NCBI GenBank assembly: GCA_937129385.1 | Contig: CAKZNC010000006.1 | Location: forward strand, 1 to 49,399 | Reading direction: 5' to 3' | Length of the DNA: 49,399 nt | Source of the DNA: an uncultured Bacteroidota bacterium | GTDB lineage: Bacteria > Bacteroidota > Bacteroidia > Bacteroidales > GCA-2748055 | Shown: one piece after another, positions 25,280 to 33,089 of the stretch | Position numbering within the stretch: position 1 is the first letter of the stretch | How the letters are laid out: the number at the start of each line of letters is the position of its first letter | Made by a program: the position numbers and the translations under genes | The notes under the pieces: generated by a model | Databases searched by the model: none | The model's input: the letters and a program-made list of their open reading frames with translations, nothing else | Told to the model about the DNA's origin: nothing

Positions 25280-25930
25280 ATGAAACACCAGATCGCACCA
25301 TCCATCCTGAACGCCAATTTTCTCCGCCTGGCAGAGGTGATTGAAATGCTGAACAAAAGCGAAGCAGACCTGATCCATCTTGATATCATGGACGGTGTAT
25401 TCGTCCCCAACCTCTCATTTGGCTTCCCGATCATCAGTCAGATCAAATCCCTGGCACAAAAACCCCTGGATGTACATCTTATGATCACAGAGCCGGACCG
25501 TTACCTGGATAGATTCAGGGATTCGGGTGCTGACTTGCTTACCGTCCATTACGAGGCCTGTGATGACCTGAAAAAAACGCTAACGACCATACGACGATTG
25601 GGCATGAAGTCCTCTGTATCGGTAAAACCAGCCACAGATGTTGAAGTGCTCGCTCCCTACCTGGAACTACTGGACATGGTATTGATCATGACCGTTGAGC
25701 CGGGCTATGGCGGACAGTCATTCATTAAATCGTCTTTTGACAAAGTGAAGAAGCTTTCGGGAATGATCCGTTCTGCAGGTACCCCTACCCTGATCGAGGT
25801 CGACGGGGGCGTGGGAAAAAACAACCTCGTTCTGTTGAAGGAAGCTGGTGCAAGTATTTTCGTGATCGGCACCTCGATATTTAAGTCGGCGGACCCGGAA
25901 GGGATGATCCGGGAGTTGAAGGGACTGTAG
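25280..25930 (+). CDS. rpe: Ribulose-phosphate 3-epimerase
   Basis: A 216-residue protein of normal family length. Diagnostic segments are APSILNANF at the N-terminus, HLDIMDGVFVPNLSFG (metal-binding His and catalytic Asp), DVHLMI (metal His), MTVEPGYGGQSFI (phosphate and substrate loop) and EVDGGV (second catalytic Asp). It interconverts D-ribulose 5-phosphate and D-xylulose 5-phosphate in the pentose phosphate pathway, in the cytosol. It is divergent from the TonB receptor gene and convergent with the dehydrogenase gene downstream. A 7-base tandem array begins in its stop codon (TAG 25928-25930). Confidence 0.96.
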   Translation: MKHQIAPSILNANFLRLAEVIEMLNKSEADLIHLDIMDGVFVPNLSFGFPIISQIKSLAQKPLDVHLMITEPDRYLDRFRDSGADLLTVHYEACDDLKKTLTTIRRLGMKSSVSVKPATDVEVLAPYLELLDMVLIMTVEPGYGGQSFIKSSFDKVKKLSGMIRSAGTPTLIEVDGGVGKNNLVLLKEAGASIFVIGTSIFKSADPEGMIRELKGL

Positions 25931-26006
25931 GTCAGTCGGCAGTGGGCAGTGGGCAGTCGGCAGTCGGCAGTCGGCAGTGGGCAGTGGGCAGTGGGCAGTG
26001 GGCAGT
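25930..26006 (+). repeat. Heptanucleotide tandem array (SGGCAGT)x10 plus one variant unit
   Basis: Eleven consecutive 7-base units: GGTCAGT (25930-25936), then ten units of CGGCAGT or GGGCAGT. The first base is the last base of the rpe stop codon. Unlike the AGAGTTA arrays, it contains no stop codon in any frame. Confidence 0.96.
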
Positions 26007-26048
26007 CGCCGGTCTCTAGTCTTTGAACTTAAGAGATTGTTTGATGCA

Positions 26049-26076
26049 AACGCACTACGCATACCGCACACCGCAT
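26049..26076. repeat. Short degenerate heptamer array (WMCGCAY)x4
   Basis: AACGCAC, TACGCAT, ACCGCAC and ACCGCAT follow one another without gaps. The block ends in the first base of the stop codon of the minus-strand dehydrogenase gene (26076-26078), mirroring the arrays that abut stop codons elsewhere in the window. Confidence 0.6.
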
Positions 26077-27284
26077 CAACCTTTTCCTTCCAGGTAATCC
26101 TGCAGGTAGCTGAATGTTTCGGTTAGTTTTCCGTTTTTCGTGATGGTGGCTCGTTTGATGATCCCTTCAGTATCATTTCCGATCAGGCTGGGGATCACAT
26201 TTTCAAGCAAAGCATGCCCAAAATCTGCAGATGCATCCCTCGGAACCTCCCCTGGCAGGTTATCGACGGCCATGACAGTGATGGCATTTTCATCGCAGGG
26301 ATCGTCTGCCTCCTTTCCTGAAATCGGATCATAACCATAAACGGGTGTTTCGATCGTGGAAGCTTTTATAGTTGAAGCAATCGGTCCGTCAATGTCACAG
26401 CTGATATCGGCGATCACCTTGATGGCCATTTCAGATTCGGCCAGGTCTTCCCTGCTAAGCAGCACCGGTGCTTCAGGATCCCAGAAATGACATGCGATAT
26501 AGAGATCCGACCTTTTCGCATAGGGAAGAAAATTATTTTCATATTCATCGGGATGCGATACAAAATGACTGAATTCAAATTGTCTGCCTTCAGCATGTCT
26601 CGTATAATGCCATGGATCCAGGCGTGAAAAGACGGCTTTCTTGTCAGTCATCAACAGATAGTGTTCGGGAGTCACTTCCCTGATGCCTGCTGCCTGAAGT
26701 ATTTCCATGGCACCTGTTGCCACTCTTCCCCCTCCGGTAATCGCAATCCGCAGGTTTCCCACTGGCAATCCTGCAACCTTTTGCTTCATCTCCATATGTC
26801 CGCTTAGCCTCTGTGCCTGGGGCAGCACGAATTTTCCCGTTCGCTCACCCCACGCCTTCAGTCCGTTATAGGCCCCTACGATTCCGGCCCATCTGCCGAA
26901 AGCCACTACCCTGCTGTAATCAACCCGTGTGAGATACTCATAGTCGATCAGGGTAATCTCTTTCTTACTGATCTCCTGCAGCAAATCCCGGTTGTAAGGC
27001 TGCTCTTTTGCGGTGTGGGAAAAGAACATGTACTTTTTGCCGGCAATCAGGGTAGATTTGTCAACCTCCTTTACCCCGACCAGGAGGTCACAATCCTCCA
27101 GGTCTTCTTGAAGCGGAATCCCCATTTTGGCATATTCCTCGTCTCTGTAACACCTTATACCTGAAGGTTGCACATAGATTTCAGTACCAGGATAAGTATC
27201 AATGAGATTCCTGCATTGTTCCGGCGTCAGTGGTACGCGCATGTCGGGCGGAAATTTGGTCTCCCTGAGCACTCCGATTTTCAT
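26076..27284 (-). CDS. NAD(P)-dependent oxidoreductase, lysine-ketoglutarate reductase / alanine dehydrogenase-like
   Basis: The protein has 402 residues from ATG 27284 (M-K-I-G-V-L-R-E-T). An ATG four codons upstream is also possible. The N-terminal LRETKFPPDMRVPLTPEQC and YMFFSHTAKEQPYNRDLL segments, LIDYEYL, and RVVAFGRWAGIVGAYNGL resemble the lysine-2-oxoglutarate reductase half of eukaryotic LKR/SDH and bacterial saccharopine dehydrogenases. The nucleotide loop is AITGGGRVATGAME. It lacks the second (SDH) domain, and no lysine-metabolism gene is nearby. Likely reactions are reductive condensation of an amino acid with a keto acid, or the reverse. The true substrate is open. It converges with rpe. 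Confidence 0.75.
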   Translation of the reverse strand: MKIGVLRETKFPPDMRVPLTPEQCRNLIDTYPGTEIYVQPSGIRCYRDEEYAKMGIPLQEDLEDCDLLVGVKEVDKSTLIAGKKYMFFSHTAKEQPYNRDLLQEISKKEITLIDYEYLTRVDYSRVVAFGRWAGIVGAYNGLKAWGERTGKFVLPQAQRLSGHMEMKQKVAGLPVGNLRIAITGGGRVATGAMEILQAAGIREVTPEHYLLMTDKKAVFSRLDPWHYTRHAEGRQFEFSHFVSHPDEYENNFLPYAKRSDLYIACHFWDPEAPVLLSREDLAESEMAIKVIADISCDIDGPIASTIKASTIETPVYGYDPISGKEADDPCDENAITVMAVDNLPGEVPRDASADFGHALLENVIPSLIGNDTEGIIKRATITKNGKLTETFSYLQDYLEGKG

Positions 27285-27573
27285 GATCAATTCCATTTTT
27301 TTCGAAAATAGTTATTTACACCGGATACTGAAATAAATATCTGAATGTCGGATAGCATGGCAACGGGGAGGTCCGATCCTCAAGAGTTTGAATTTCCTTT
27401 ATCCGATTCCAGGGGGAATGTAGTCAGTGCCGGGCACATATCCTGAATGCCCCATTTATCAAACCCCAACACTTGCCTGGAACAAGCTTCTGACAGCTGT
27501 CTCTCCGCAGTTGGAAGAGTTGAAAATTGACTTTCAAAACAGGTGGCGCGAAAAGGAAAACCGGGGTCTGAAA

Positions 27574-28221
27574 TCAAATCAGCAGTCCTTTCTCCATGGA
27601 AAATTCCCGGGTATCGATCCCAGCCTCTTTGAGACCGGCACGGAATCCATCATTGAGACTCCTTCCCGCCTGAAGCGGCAATTCAAAAAGCATTGGAAAC
27701 CGGGATTTATCATCCGGACTATTAAACTCGTTGATACAGCTGTCGAGGTTCATTGAGAGATAGATCCTGCATGCAACAGGTCTCGCATCATATGCAAGGC
27801 ATTTGTCATTCTCCAGCAACGGACAGGCTTCTTTGTGCTTCAATAGTTTTTCCCTTGGCAATTGATCAGTATGGTAGACTTTTTGCTTTGCTCTTTTCCT
27901 TACATTGTCCAGCAGTTCCGCATCGAGATGTTCAAACATCCAATTCTTTAAATACCTGTATTCATACACCTGTGCAAAAACTGCCTGGTGGCAGCACCAT
28001 GCACATCCTTTTTTACATGCTGCGGGATTCGTGCCGGAAGCAGCCTTTTCCAGAAAGACCGCAAGGAAATCATCCAGCATCGCATACAGTCGGGAAATTG
28101 CCTCCATGATCTGATCGGGTGGCCCTTCCCTGGACAGGAAATCAGCTGCCAGAAGATAGCCATCTCTGAAAAAAGCCTGTTCGATCTCAGATGCACCTGG
28201 AGATGGTTCGGGTCGGTTCAC
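27574..28221 (-). CDS. YkgJ family cysteine-cluster protein
   Basis: A 215-residue protein that starts with GTG 28221. Residues 69-77 read CKKGCAWCC, the C-x3-C-x2-C-C cluster of the YkgJ (CxxCxxCC) family. A second cysteine set follows in CPLLENDKCLAYDARPVACRIY. The family is thought to chelate zinc or iron; its function is unproven, although some members act with methyltransferases or in flagellin modification. There is no signal peptide. It starts 3 bases after the SRPBCC/GyrI-like gene and is surely co-transcribed with it. About 277 bases downstream, up to the dehydrogenase start, carry nothing recognisable. Confidence 0.85.
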   Translation of the reverse strand: MNRPEPSPGASEIEQAFFRDGYLLAADFLSREGPPDQIMEAISRLYAMLDDFLAVFLEKAASGTNPAACKKGCAWCCHQAVFAQVYEYRYLKNWMFEHLDAELLDNVRKRAKQKVYHTDQLPREKLLKHKEACPLLENDKCLAYDARPVACRIYLSMNLDSCINEFNSPDDKSRFPMLFELPLQAGRSLNDGFRAGLKEAGIDTREFSMEKGLLI

Positions 28222-28224
28222 AGC

Positions 28225-29235
28225 CTATTTCTTCAATGGAAATGCGATCATGGTCTTCAGCTTCATGGGATTGGTGGCTTCCATCATGGTTGTCAGGTAT
28301 ACTTCGAAAGCCTCCCCGGTCACCTCCAGGTCATTTTCATGGATGTATTGCTCCATGGTGTTATATGTATCTTCAAAGTAGTCGTATTTACCATAGTGAG
28401 TAACTGCGATCGCCTTGGTTTCTTCGTAATACTTTGGATAGATCTCTCCTGATTTTGCTCCCTTTTTTTTCACCGGGAAACCGAGCAGTACATTTGAATG
28501 GCCTGTTTCCTCGTCATAATCGAGGTAGTGGGCAAACGGCGGACCATTCAGGCTTAGGCCCTGTGCAATGATCTCGTCCGATAGTTTCGGATACCATTCC
28601 ATCATCGCCTGACCTATCTGCTCCATATTCCCGTCTACAGCGACCACCATGGCATTTGTTTCGTAAGATTTTTCAATTCCGATATCAGACAGACGGTACA
28701 TCCTCGGCGGGTTCTCTTCGATGTAGGATTTGAATCCGGCCAGACCTGATTCGAATGATGAGCGCAGCGGCCCCTTCATAAATTGCAACATCAGACGACC
28801 AAAAGGATAGGACCCTTCAGATATGAATCTCCAGGTGACCTGTGTATTTTCTCCTGATTCTTCCAGTATCCATTCGACCCTGGAAGGTTCCGGACTTCCT
28901 CCAAACCAGATATCCGATGCAACAAAATCTGGATAATTGACAGAGTCCACCAACATTTTACCATTTCCGATCTTCTCTCCTTCCCAGGTATAAACAGATC
29001 CAACAAAATCAGGTTTCGATTCAATGACAACTTTTGCCTCTGGTTCCATCTGGAGCCATGGATCCCACATGTCGCGGTCGGTAAACTGTGCAACATTATT
29101 GAATACCAGCTCGGGCGGAAGGTCAATCTCTTCTTCAACGCTCACTGTAACTTGCGAGGGAAGGAATACAGGCACGATAATAACAAGTCCTGCCAGAATC
29201 AACAGGACGATCAGGATCCACTTTAATATTTTCAT
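28225..29235 (-). CDS. Membrane-anchored SRPBCC domain plus GyrI-like domain protein
   Basis: A 336-residue protein. Residues 6-24 form one membrane helix (ILKWILIVLLILAGLVIIV), with the rest probably extracytoplasmic. Residues about 30-175 match the SRPBCC/START-like fold (EEEIDLPPELVFNNVAQFTDRDMWDPW, W-x-x-E...VTWRF). Residues about 180-336 match a GyrI-like/AraC effector-binding domain (MVVAVDGNMEQIGQAMMEWYP, AIAVTHYGKYDYFEDTYNTM). Both are small-ligand-binding folds with no catalytic signature, so a hydrophobic or cationic ligand sensor or carrier is plausible but unproven. It forms an operon with the YkgJ gene downstream. The start is ATG 29235, with a weak promoter at 29259-29284. Confidence 0.82.
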   Translation of the reverse strand: MKILKWILIVLLILAGLVIIVPVFLPSQVTVSVEEEIDLPPELVFNNVAQFTDRDMWDPWLQMEPEAKVVIESKPDFVGSVYTWEGEKIGNGKMLVDSVNYPDFVASDIWFGGSPEPSRVEWILEESGENTQVTWRFISEGSYPFGRLMLQFMKGPLRSSFESGLAGFKSYIEENPPRMYRLSDIGIEKSYETNAMVVAVDGNMEQIGQAMMEWYPKLSDEIIAQGLSLNGPPFAHYLDYDEETGHSNVLLGFPVKKKGAKSGEIYPKYYEETKAIAVTHYGKYDYFEDTYNTMEQYIHENDLEVTGEAFEVYLTTMMEATNPMKLKTMIAFPLKK

Positions 29236-29258
29236 TTGTTGATTGAGTTAAGGTTTAA

Positions 29259-29284
29259 CAAAGTAAAAATAGCATTCATAACAA
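29259..29284 (-). promoter_or_regulatory. Weak candidate promoter of the SRPBCC-YkgJ operon
   Basis: On the minus strand TTG (29284-29282), 15 bases, then TTACTTTG (29266-29259), 7 of 8 to TAnnTTTG. The spacing is shorter than usual. Confidence 0.3.
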
Positions 29285-29365
29285 TACAGGTCAAGTAGCT
29301 GCCAGTTTTAACAGTTTTTTCACTTACAGCAGCAAAACGATGATTTTCAACCTCTCTTTTTTATG

Positions 29366-29373
29366 TACATTTG
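29366..29373 (+). promoter_or_regulatory. -7 promoter box before the S1/P1 nuclease gene
   Basis: TACATTTG matches TAnnTTTG exactly, 25 bases before the ATG at 29398. No -33 TTG is evident. Confidence 0.45.
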
Positions 29374-29397
29374 CGTCCATTAAACAGAGAATGCAGA

Positions 29398-30510
29398 ATG
29401 ATAAAATCTAAAATTACCATATCAATCATAATTTTGTCGGCAGCAATCATTTTCGGAAGCTGGGGTGACAAAGGTCATTCCATGATCAGTTTCCGTATGA
29501 ATCTATCCTTCAACGAGGAGATGTCTGTTTTCAATAACTGGATCTTCTACCTCTCAGAGCATGCTTCAGATGCAGACTGGAGAAAAAAGGACGATCCGGA
29601 GGAGGGTCCAAAGCACTATATTGATATAGACAATTACGAAGTTTTCGCGGAAGAGGGGGCGATCCCTCACTCCCTGGATGTGTGCATAGAAGATTACGGG
29701 GCACAATTCGTTGACGACAACGGTTACCTCCCCTGGGCCACCCTGGCCATGTACGATTCGGTGGTCAATTGCCTGGAGCGGGAGGACTGGACATCTGCCA
29801 AAAAATATGCTGCAGACCTTGGTCACTATGTAGCAGACGGACACATGCCGATGCACCTGACCAGGAACTACGACGGTCAGTTTACAGGCAATAAAGGCAT
29901 CCATGCACGTTATGAAATCTACATGATCGAACGATACCACGACCAGGTCAATTACCAGGGAACTCCTGCAGAGGAAATTTCGGATGTCACATCCTATGTA
30001 TTTGACTATATCTACCGGAATTATACCTACATGGACTCGATCCTGATCGCCGATGATTACGCCACCGAAATGGCAGAAGGAAATGAATCGGACCTCTATT
30101 ACGCCGCACTCTGGGAACGTACCGAAAACATGACCATAGCGATGTTCAGCGAGGCCTCGCATGCTTTGGCTGAATTGTTATACACTGCATGGATCGAGGC
30201 AGGAAAACCCGGGGAGGAAACAACGGACGCAGTTGAAAGCAGGATCGATCCCGGATTTGAACTTTCCGTCAGACCAAACCCCGTGACCTCTCGTGCAATG
30301 ATCAGTTATACCAACCCTGCGCACGGAGATCTCCTCCTGACCATTTACGATCACGCCGGCAGGAAAACCTGGGAAAAAAAGTCATCACAAGCACAGCCTG
30401 GCCACAACTCGATTCCCTGGAACCCGGGAGATACAGGTAACGGTGCCTATTACCTGGTTTTGCAGAGCGGTCGGCAATCAGAAGTCACTCCCTTCCTGGT
30501 GATTCAGTGA
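29398..30510 (+). CDS. S1/P1 nuclease with T9SS type A sorting domain
   Basis: The protein has 370 residues from ATG 29398. A signal peptide (IKSKITISIIILSAAIIFGS) ends just before WGDKGH. In S1/P1 nucleases the mature N-terminal Trp and the following His bind zinc, so cleavage here would create the active site. Further zinc ligands are visible in HYIDID, DLGHYVADGHMPMHLT and NKGIHARYE. The enzyme hydrolyses single-stranded nucleic acids and 3'-nucleotides. The last 80 or so residues (ELSVRPNPVTSRAMISY...GAYYLVLQSG) form a type IX secretion C-terminal domain, so the nuclease is probably exported to the cell surface or medium. It probably scavenges nucleotides or phosphate. It is monocistronic. 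Confidence 0.9.
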   Translation: MIKSKITISIIILSAAIIFGSWGDKGHSMISFRMNLSFNEEMSVFNNWIFYLSEHASDADWRKKDDPEEGPKHYIDIDNYEVFAEEGAIPHSLDVCIEDYGAQFVDDNGYLPWATLAMYDSVVNCLEREDWTSAKKYAADLGHYVADGHMPMHLTRNYDGQFTGNKGIHARYEIYMIERYHDQVNYQGTPAEEISDVTSYVFDYIYRNYTYMDSILIADDYATEMAEGNESDLYYAALWERTENMTIAMFSEASHALAELLYTAWIEAGKPGEETTDAVESRIDPGFELSVRPNPVTSRAMISYTNPAHGDLLLTIYDHAGRKTWEKKSSQAQPGHNSIPWNPGDTGNGAYYLVLQSGRQSEVTPFLVIQ

Positions 30511-30556
30511 TCTCTCATTTGTCTTTCAACCAGCTATAGGCTTCAAAAACAGTTCG

Positions 30557-30704
30557 AACCTGACCGGTTAATAACGCATTCGTTTTCCAGTTCCTGTTGC
30601 AATATCGCCCTGGAAATCAGGTAACGTACGTAAAGTGGCGACAGCCTGCATAAAGCACCCGGTCAACCCTATTCAACAGGCTGGAAAATGCCCATCGGAG
30701 GGCA
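30557..30704. other. Hairpin-rich intergenic segment, possible structured RNA
   Basis: There is no open gene in 30511-30780. Four perfect short stems occur in a row: AACC/GGTT (30557-30569), CCTG/CAGG (30609-30621), CAGCCTG/CAGGCTG (30642-30648 with 30677-30683) and TGCCC/GGGCA (30689-30704). None is followed by a T-run. It could be part of the nuclease 3' end or a small RNA. I do not recognise a known family. Confidence 0.35.
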
Positions 30705-30783
30705 AGAGATCCAAAAGAAAAGTCAGCTCAGAACAATCCTCCACATTAATATGTTCTAAAGCATAAATATGAGAGAAGTTTTT

Positions 30784-30791
30784 TATCTTTG
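30784..30791 (+). promoter_or_regulatory. -7 promoter box of the leuC operon leader
   Basis: TATCTTTG matches TAnnTTTG exactly. Transcription would start near 30798, giving a leader of about 270 bases before leuC. No -33 TTG is clear. Confidence 0.5.
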
Positions 30792-30823
30792 TCAACCATT
30801 GTTATTGTTGGATGTTAATGCTG

Positions 30824-30934
30824 TCCGGGGGTAGCAAAACGATCACAGGTAAAATAGATCCCTGACCGGTGTGTTGAACAGGGCGTTCCAGAAGAAGGAA
30901 ATCAATAAGCGATGGTGGATTCCACGCCCCCGGA
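30824..30934 (+). promoter_or_regulatory. Structured 5' leader of the leuC operon, candidate cis-regulatory RNA
   Basis: TCCGGGGG (30824-30831) pairs perfectly with CCCCCGGA (30927-30934), closing a junction with three internal hairpins: CCCTG/CAGGG (30860-30883), TTCC/GGAA (30886-30900) and GTGG/CCAC (30915-30925). Downstream, AGCC/GGCT (30998-31008) and GGCT/AGCC (31005-31017) share an arm and so exclude each other. The layout resembles a ligand- or tRNA-responsive leader. No known riboswitch consensus was recognised and no terminator with a T-run is visible. Confidence 0.45.
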
Positions 30935-31070
30935 TATCAGAACGCAATGAAAATAGAAAATGGTCTCATGGGGTCCTGGCTGGCACCCAGTTTATTCAGC
31001 CGAAGGCTTCATCAGCCCAACCAACGACGAGGTCAGGAACAGAAGATTAATTAATTAAAAGAACAGAAAA

Positions 31071-32474
31071 TTGGCAGGAAAGACATTATTTGACAAGGTT
31101 TGGGATGCACACGTTGTGGAGGAGATTCCCGGTGGTCCGAGTGTATTATACATAGATAAACACCTGGTTCATGAAGTGACGAGTCCGCAGGCATTTGCCG
31201 GGATCGATGCGAGGGGTATGAAGGTGTTCCGACCGGAGAATACGGTTGCGACTCCCGATCATAATGTTCCCACGGTGGACCAGCATCTGACAATCCACGA
31301 TGAACTTTCAAGATTCCAGGTGAACAAGCTCACCGAAAACTGTGAAAATCACGGGGTCCCGCTGTACGGACTAAATCATCCGTACCAGGGGATCGTCCAT
31401 GTGATCGGACCGGAGCTCGGGATCACACAGCCCGGAATGACCATTGTCTGCGGGGATTCACACACATCGACCCATGGGGCATTTGGCAGCGTGGCATTTG
31501 GAATAGGTACCAGCGAGGTTGAGATGGTGCTTACTACCCAGTGCATCCTGCAGCCAAAACCAAAGAAGATGCGGATCAATGTCGAAGGAGAGCTCCGCAA
31601 GGGTGTGACAGCCAAGGACATCATTTTATATATCATCTCAAAGATCTCAGCCAGTGGTGGCACGGGATACTTCATCGAGTATGCCGGATCCGCGATCCGC
31701 GGACTCTCCATGGAGGGACGGATGACCATCTGTAACATGAGCATTGAGAGTGGTGCCCGTGGCGGGCTGATCGCACCGGATGCGACCACATACGAATATA
31801 TCCGGGGCAGGGAATTTGCGCCAAAGGGAAAGGAATTTGACGAGGCAGTGAGCAGGTGGGAACAGCTGAAAACCGATGAAGGCGCTGTGTTTGACAGGGA
31901 GATCACTTACGATGCTGCAGATATCAGCCCCATGATCACTTACGGTACGAATCCGGGGATGGGTGCCAAGATCGAAGCGCGCATTCCGACCGAAGCGGAT
32001 ATCGAGGCATCGGGGCAAAATAGCTTCAGGAAATCATTGAAGTACATGGGATTTGAAGCAGGCATACCCCTGGAGGGCATACCAGTTGATTTTGTCTTCG
32101 TGGGAAGCTGTACCAACGGGCGTATCGAGGACCTCCGCACATTTGCCTCCTTTGTGAAAGGCAAAAAGAAAGCCGACCACGTGACAGCCTGGATCGTTCC
32201 GGGCTCAAAGCAGGTAGAGAAGCAGGCCATTGAAGAGGGAATTGACCGCGCACTGAAAGAGTCAGGATTTGAGCTCAGGCAGCCCGGATGCTCCGCATGC
32301 CTGGCCATGAATGATGACAAGATCCCGGAAGGAAAACTTGCCGTATCCACCTCCAACCGGAACTTCGAAGGCCGCCAGGGCCCCGGTGCCAGGACCATGC
32401 TTGCGAGTCCGCTTACCGCTGCCGCAGTTGCAGTGACAGGCAAGGTGACAGATCCCTCTGCATTAATCAATTAA
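31071..32474 (+). CDS. leuC: 3-isopropylmalate dehydratase large subunit
   Basis: A 467-residue aconitase-family protein. The N-terminus [15 protein letters not shown] is that of LeuC. The 4Fe-4S cysteines lie in [14 protein letters not shown] (about residue 346) and [10 protein letters not shown] (about 405-408). The substrate-binding segments [12 protein letters not shown] and [15 protein letters not shown] are intact. With LeuD it isomerises 2-isopropylmalate to 3-isopropylmalate, and in citramalate-using species also citramalate to 3-methylmalate. The start must be TTG 31071, since the frame is closed by TAA at 31056 and holds no ATG before the conserved N-terminus. It is first gene of the operon, behind a leader of about 270 bases. 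Confidence 0.96.
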   Translation: MAGKTLFDKVWDAHVVEEIPGGPSVLYIDKHLVHEVTSPQAFAGIDARGMKVFRPENTVATPDHNVPTVDQHLTIHDELSRFQVNKLTENCENHGVPLYGLNHPYQGIVHVIGPELGITQPGMTIVCGDSHTSTHGAFGSVAFGIGTSEVEMVLTTQCILQPKPKKMRINVEGELRKGVTAKDIILYIISKISASGGTGYFIEYAGSAIRGLSMEGRMTICNMSIESGARGGLIAPDATTYEYIRGREFAPKGKEFDEAVSRWEQLKTDEGAVFDREITYDAADISPMITYGTNPGMGAKIEARIPTEADIEASGQNSFRKSLKYMGFEAGIPLEGIPVDFVFVGSCTNGRIEDLRTFASFVKGKKKADHVTAWIVPGSKQVEKQAIEEGIDRALKESGFELRQPGCSACLAMNDDKIPEGKLAVSTSNRNFEGRQGPGARTMLASPLTAAAVAVTGKVTDPSALIN

Positions 32475-32484
32475 AAAGAACATC

Positions 32485-33078
32485 ATGGCAATAGAAAAAG
32501 TCAATACCATCGTCTCAACAGCAGTTCCGCTGTCGATCGAAAATGTCGATACAGACCAGATCATCCCGGCAAGATTTTTAAAAGCAACGACCAGGGAGGG
32601 ATTTGGAGAGAACCTGTTCAGGGACTGGCGATATGACAAGGCGGGCGCTACCAGGGAAGATTTCGTACTGAACCAGGATGCTTATAGCGGAACGATCCTG
32701 GTGGCCGGCAAGAACTTCGGCAGCGGATCAAGCAGGGAGCATGCTGCCTGGGCAATCTATGATTACGGTTTCAGGGTGGTTGTTTCCAGCTTCTTTGCTG
32801 ATATCTTCAAAAACAACTCGCTGAACAATGGTCTGCTCCCCGTCCAGGTTTCCGAAGAGTTCCTTCAGAAACTCTTCACCACCATCGAAGGTGACCCCTC
32901 CACAGAGATCCTGGTAAGCCTGCCCGACCAGGTCATCCGGATTTCAGGCACAGACATAGAAGAATCATTTGAGATCAACCCCTACAAGAAAGAGTGCCTG
33001 CTCAACGGGTACACTGATATCGATTACCTGATCAGCATCAAGGACAAGATTGAGGCATACGAGATGCATCGAAATTAA
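32485..33078 (+). CDS. leuD: 3-isopropylmalate dehydratase small subunit
   Basis: A 197-residue swivel-domain subunit. [16 protein letters not shown] near the N-terminus and [15 protein letters not shown] (substrate-contacting G-S-G-S-S-R-E-H) are diagnostic, and [17 protein letters not shown] is also typical. It forms the active isomerase with LeuC, whose gene ends 10 bases upstream. The length is normal for LeuD. It acts in leucine biosynthesis and possibly in the citramalate route to isoleucine, given the enzyme encoded next. Confidence 0.96.
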   Translation: MAIEKVNTIVSTAVPLSIENVDTDQIIPARFLKATTREGFGENLFRDWRYDKAGATREDFVLNQDAYSGTILVAGKNFGSGSSREHAAWAIYDYGFRVVVSSFFADIFKNNSLNNGLLPVQVSEEFLQKLFTTIEGDPSTEILVSLPDQVIRISGTDIEESFEINPYKKECLLNGYTDIDYLISIKDKIEAYEMHRN

Positions 33079-33089
33079 AAACGGGGAGT

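Noticed and set aside
8894-26006. Heptamer arrays considered as CRISPR
   Set aside because: The units are contiguous with no spacers and are only 7 bases long. No cas genes are present.
25718-26071. Minus-strand open frame of 117 codons over the rpe end and the SGGCAGT array
   Set aside because: It is produced by the stop-free repeat and encodes only repeated L-P-T-A-x-C units; there is no start signal.
30550-30570. GTTCGAACC-like string suggesting a tRNA T-arm
   Set aside because: No acceptor or anticodon stem can be built around it.
30812-30865. Possible 17-residue leader peptide (M-L-M-L-S-G-G...) before leuC
   Set aside because: Only two leucine codons, not consecutive, and the frame runs through the 5' side of the 8-bp stem. 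Classical leucine attenuation would need a Leu run and a terminator, neither of which is seen.
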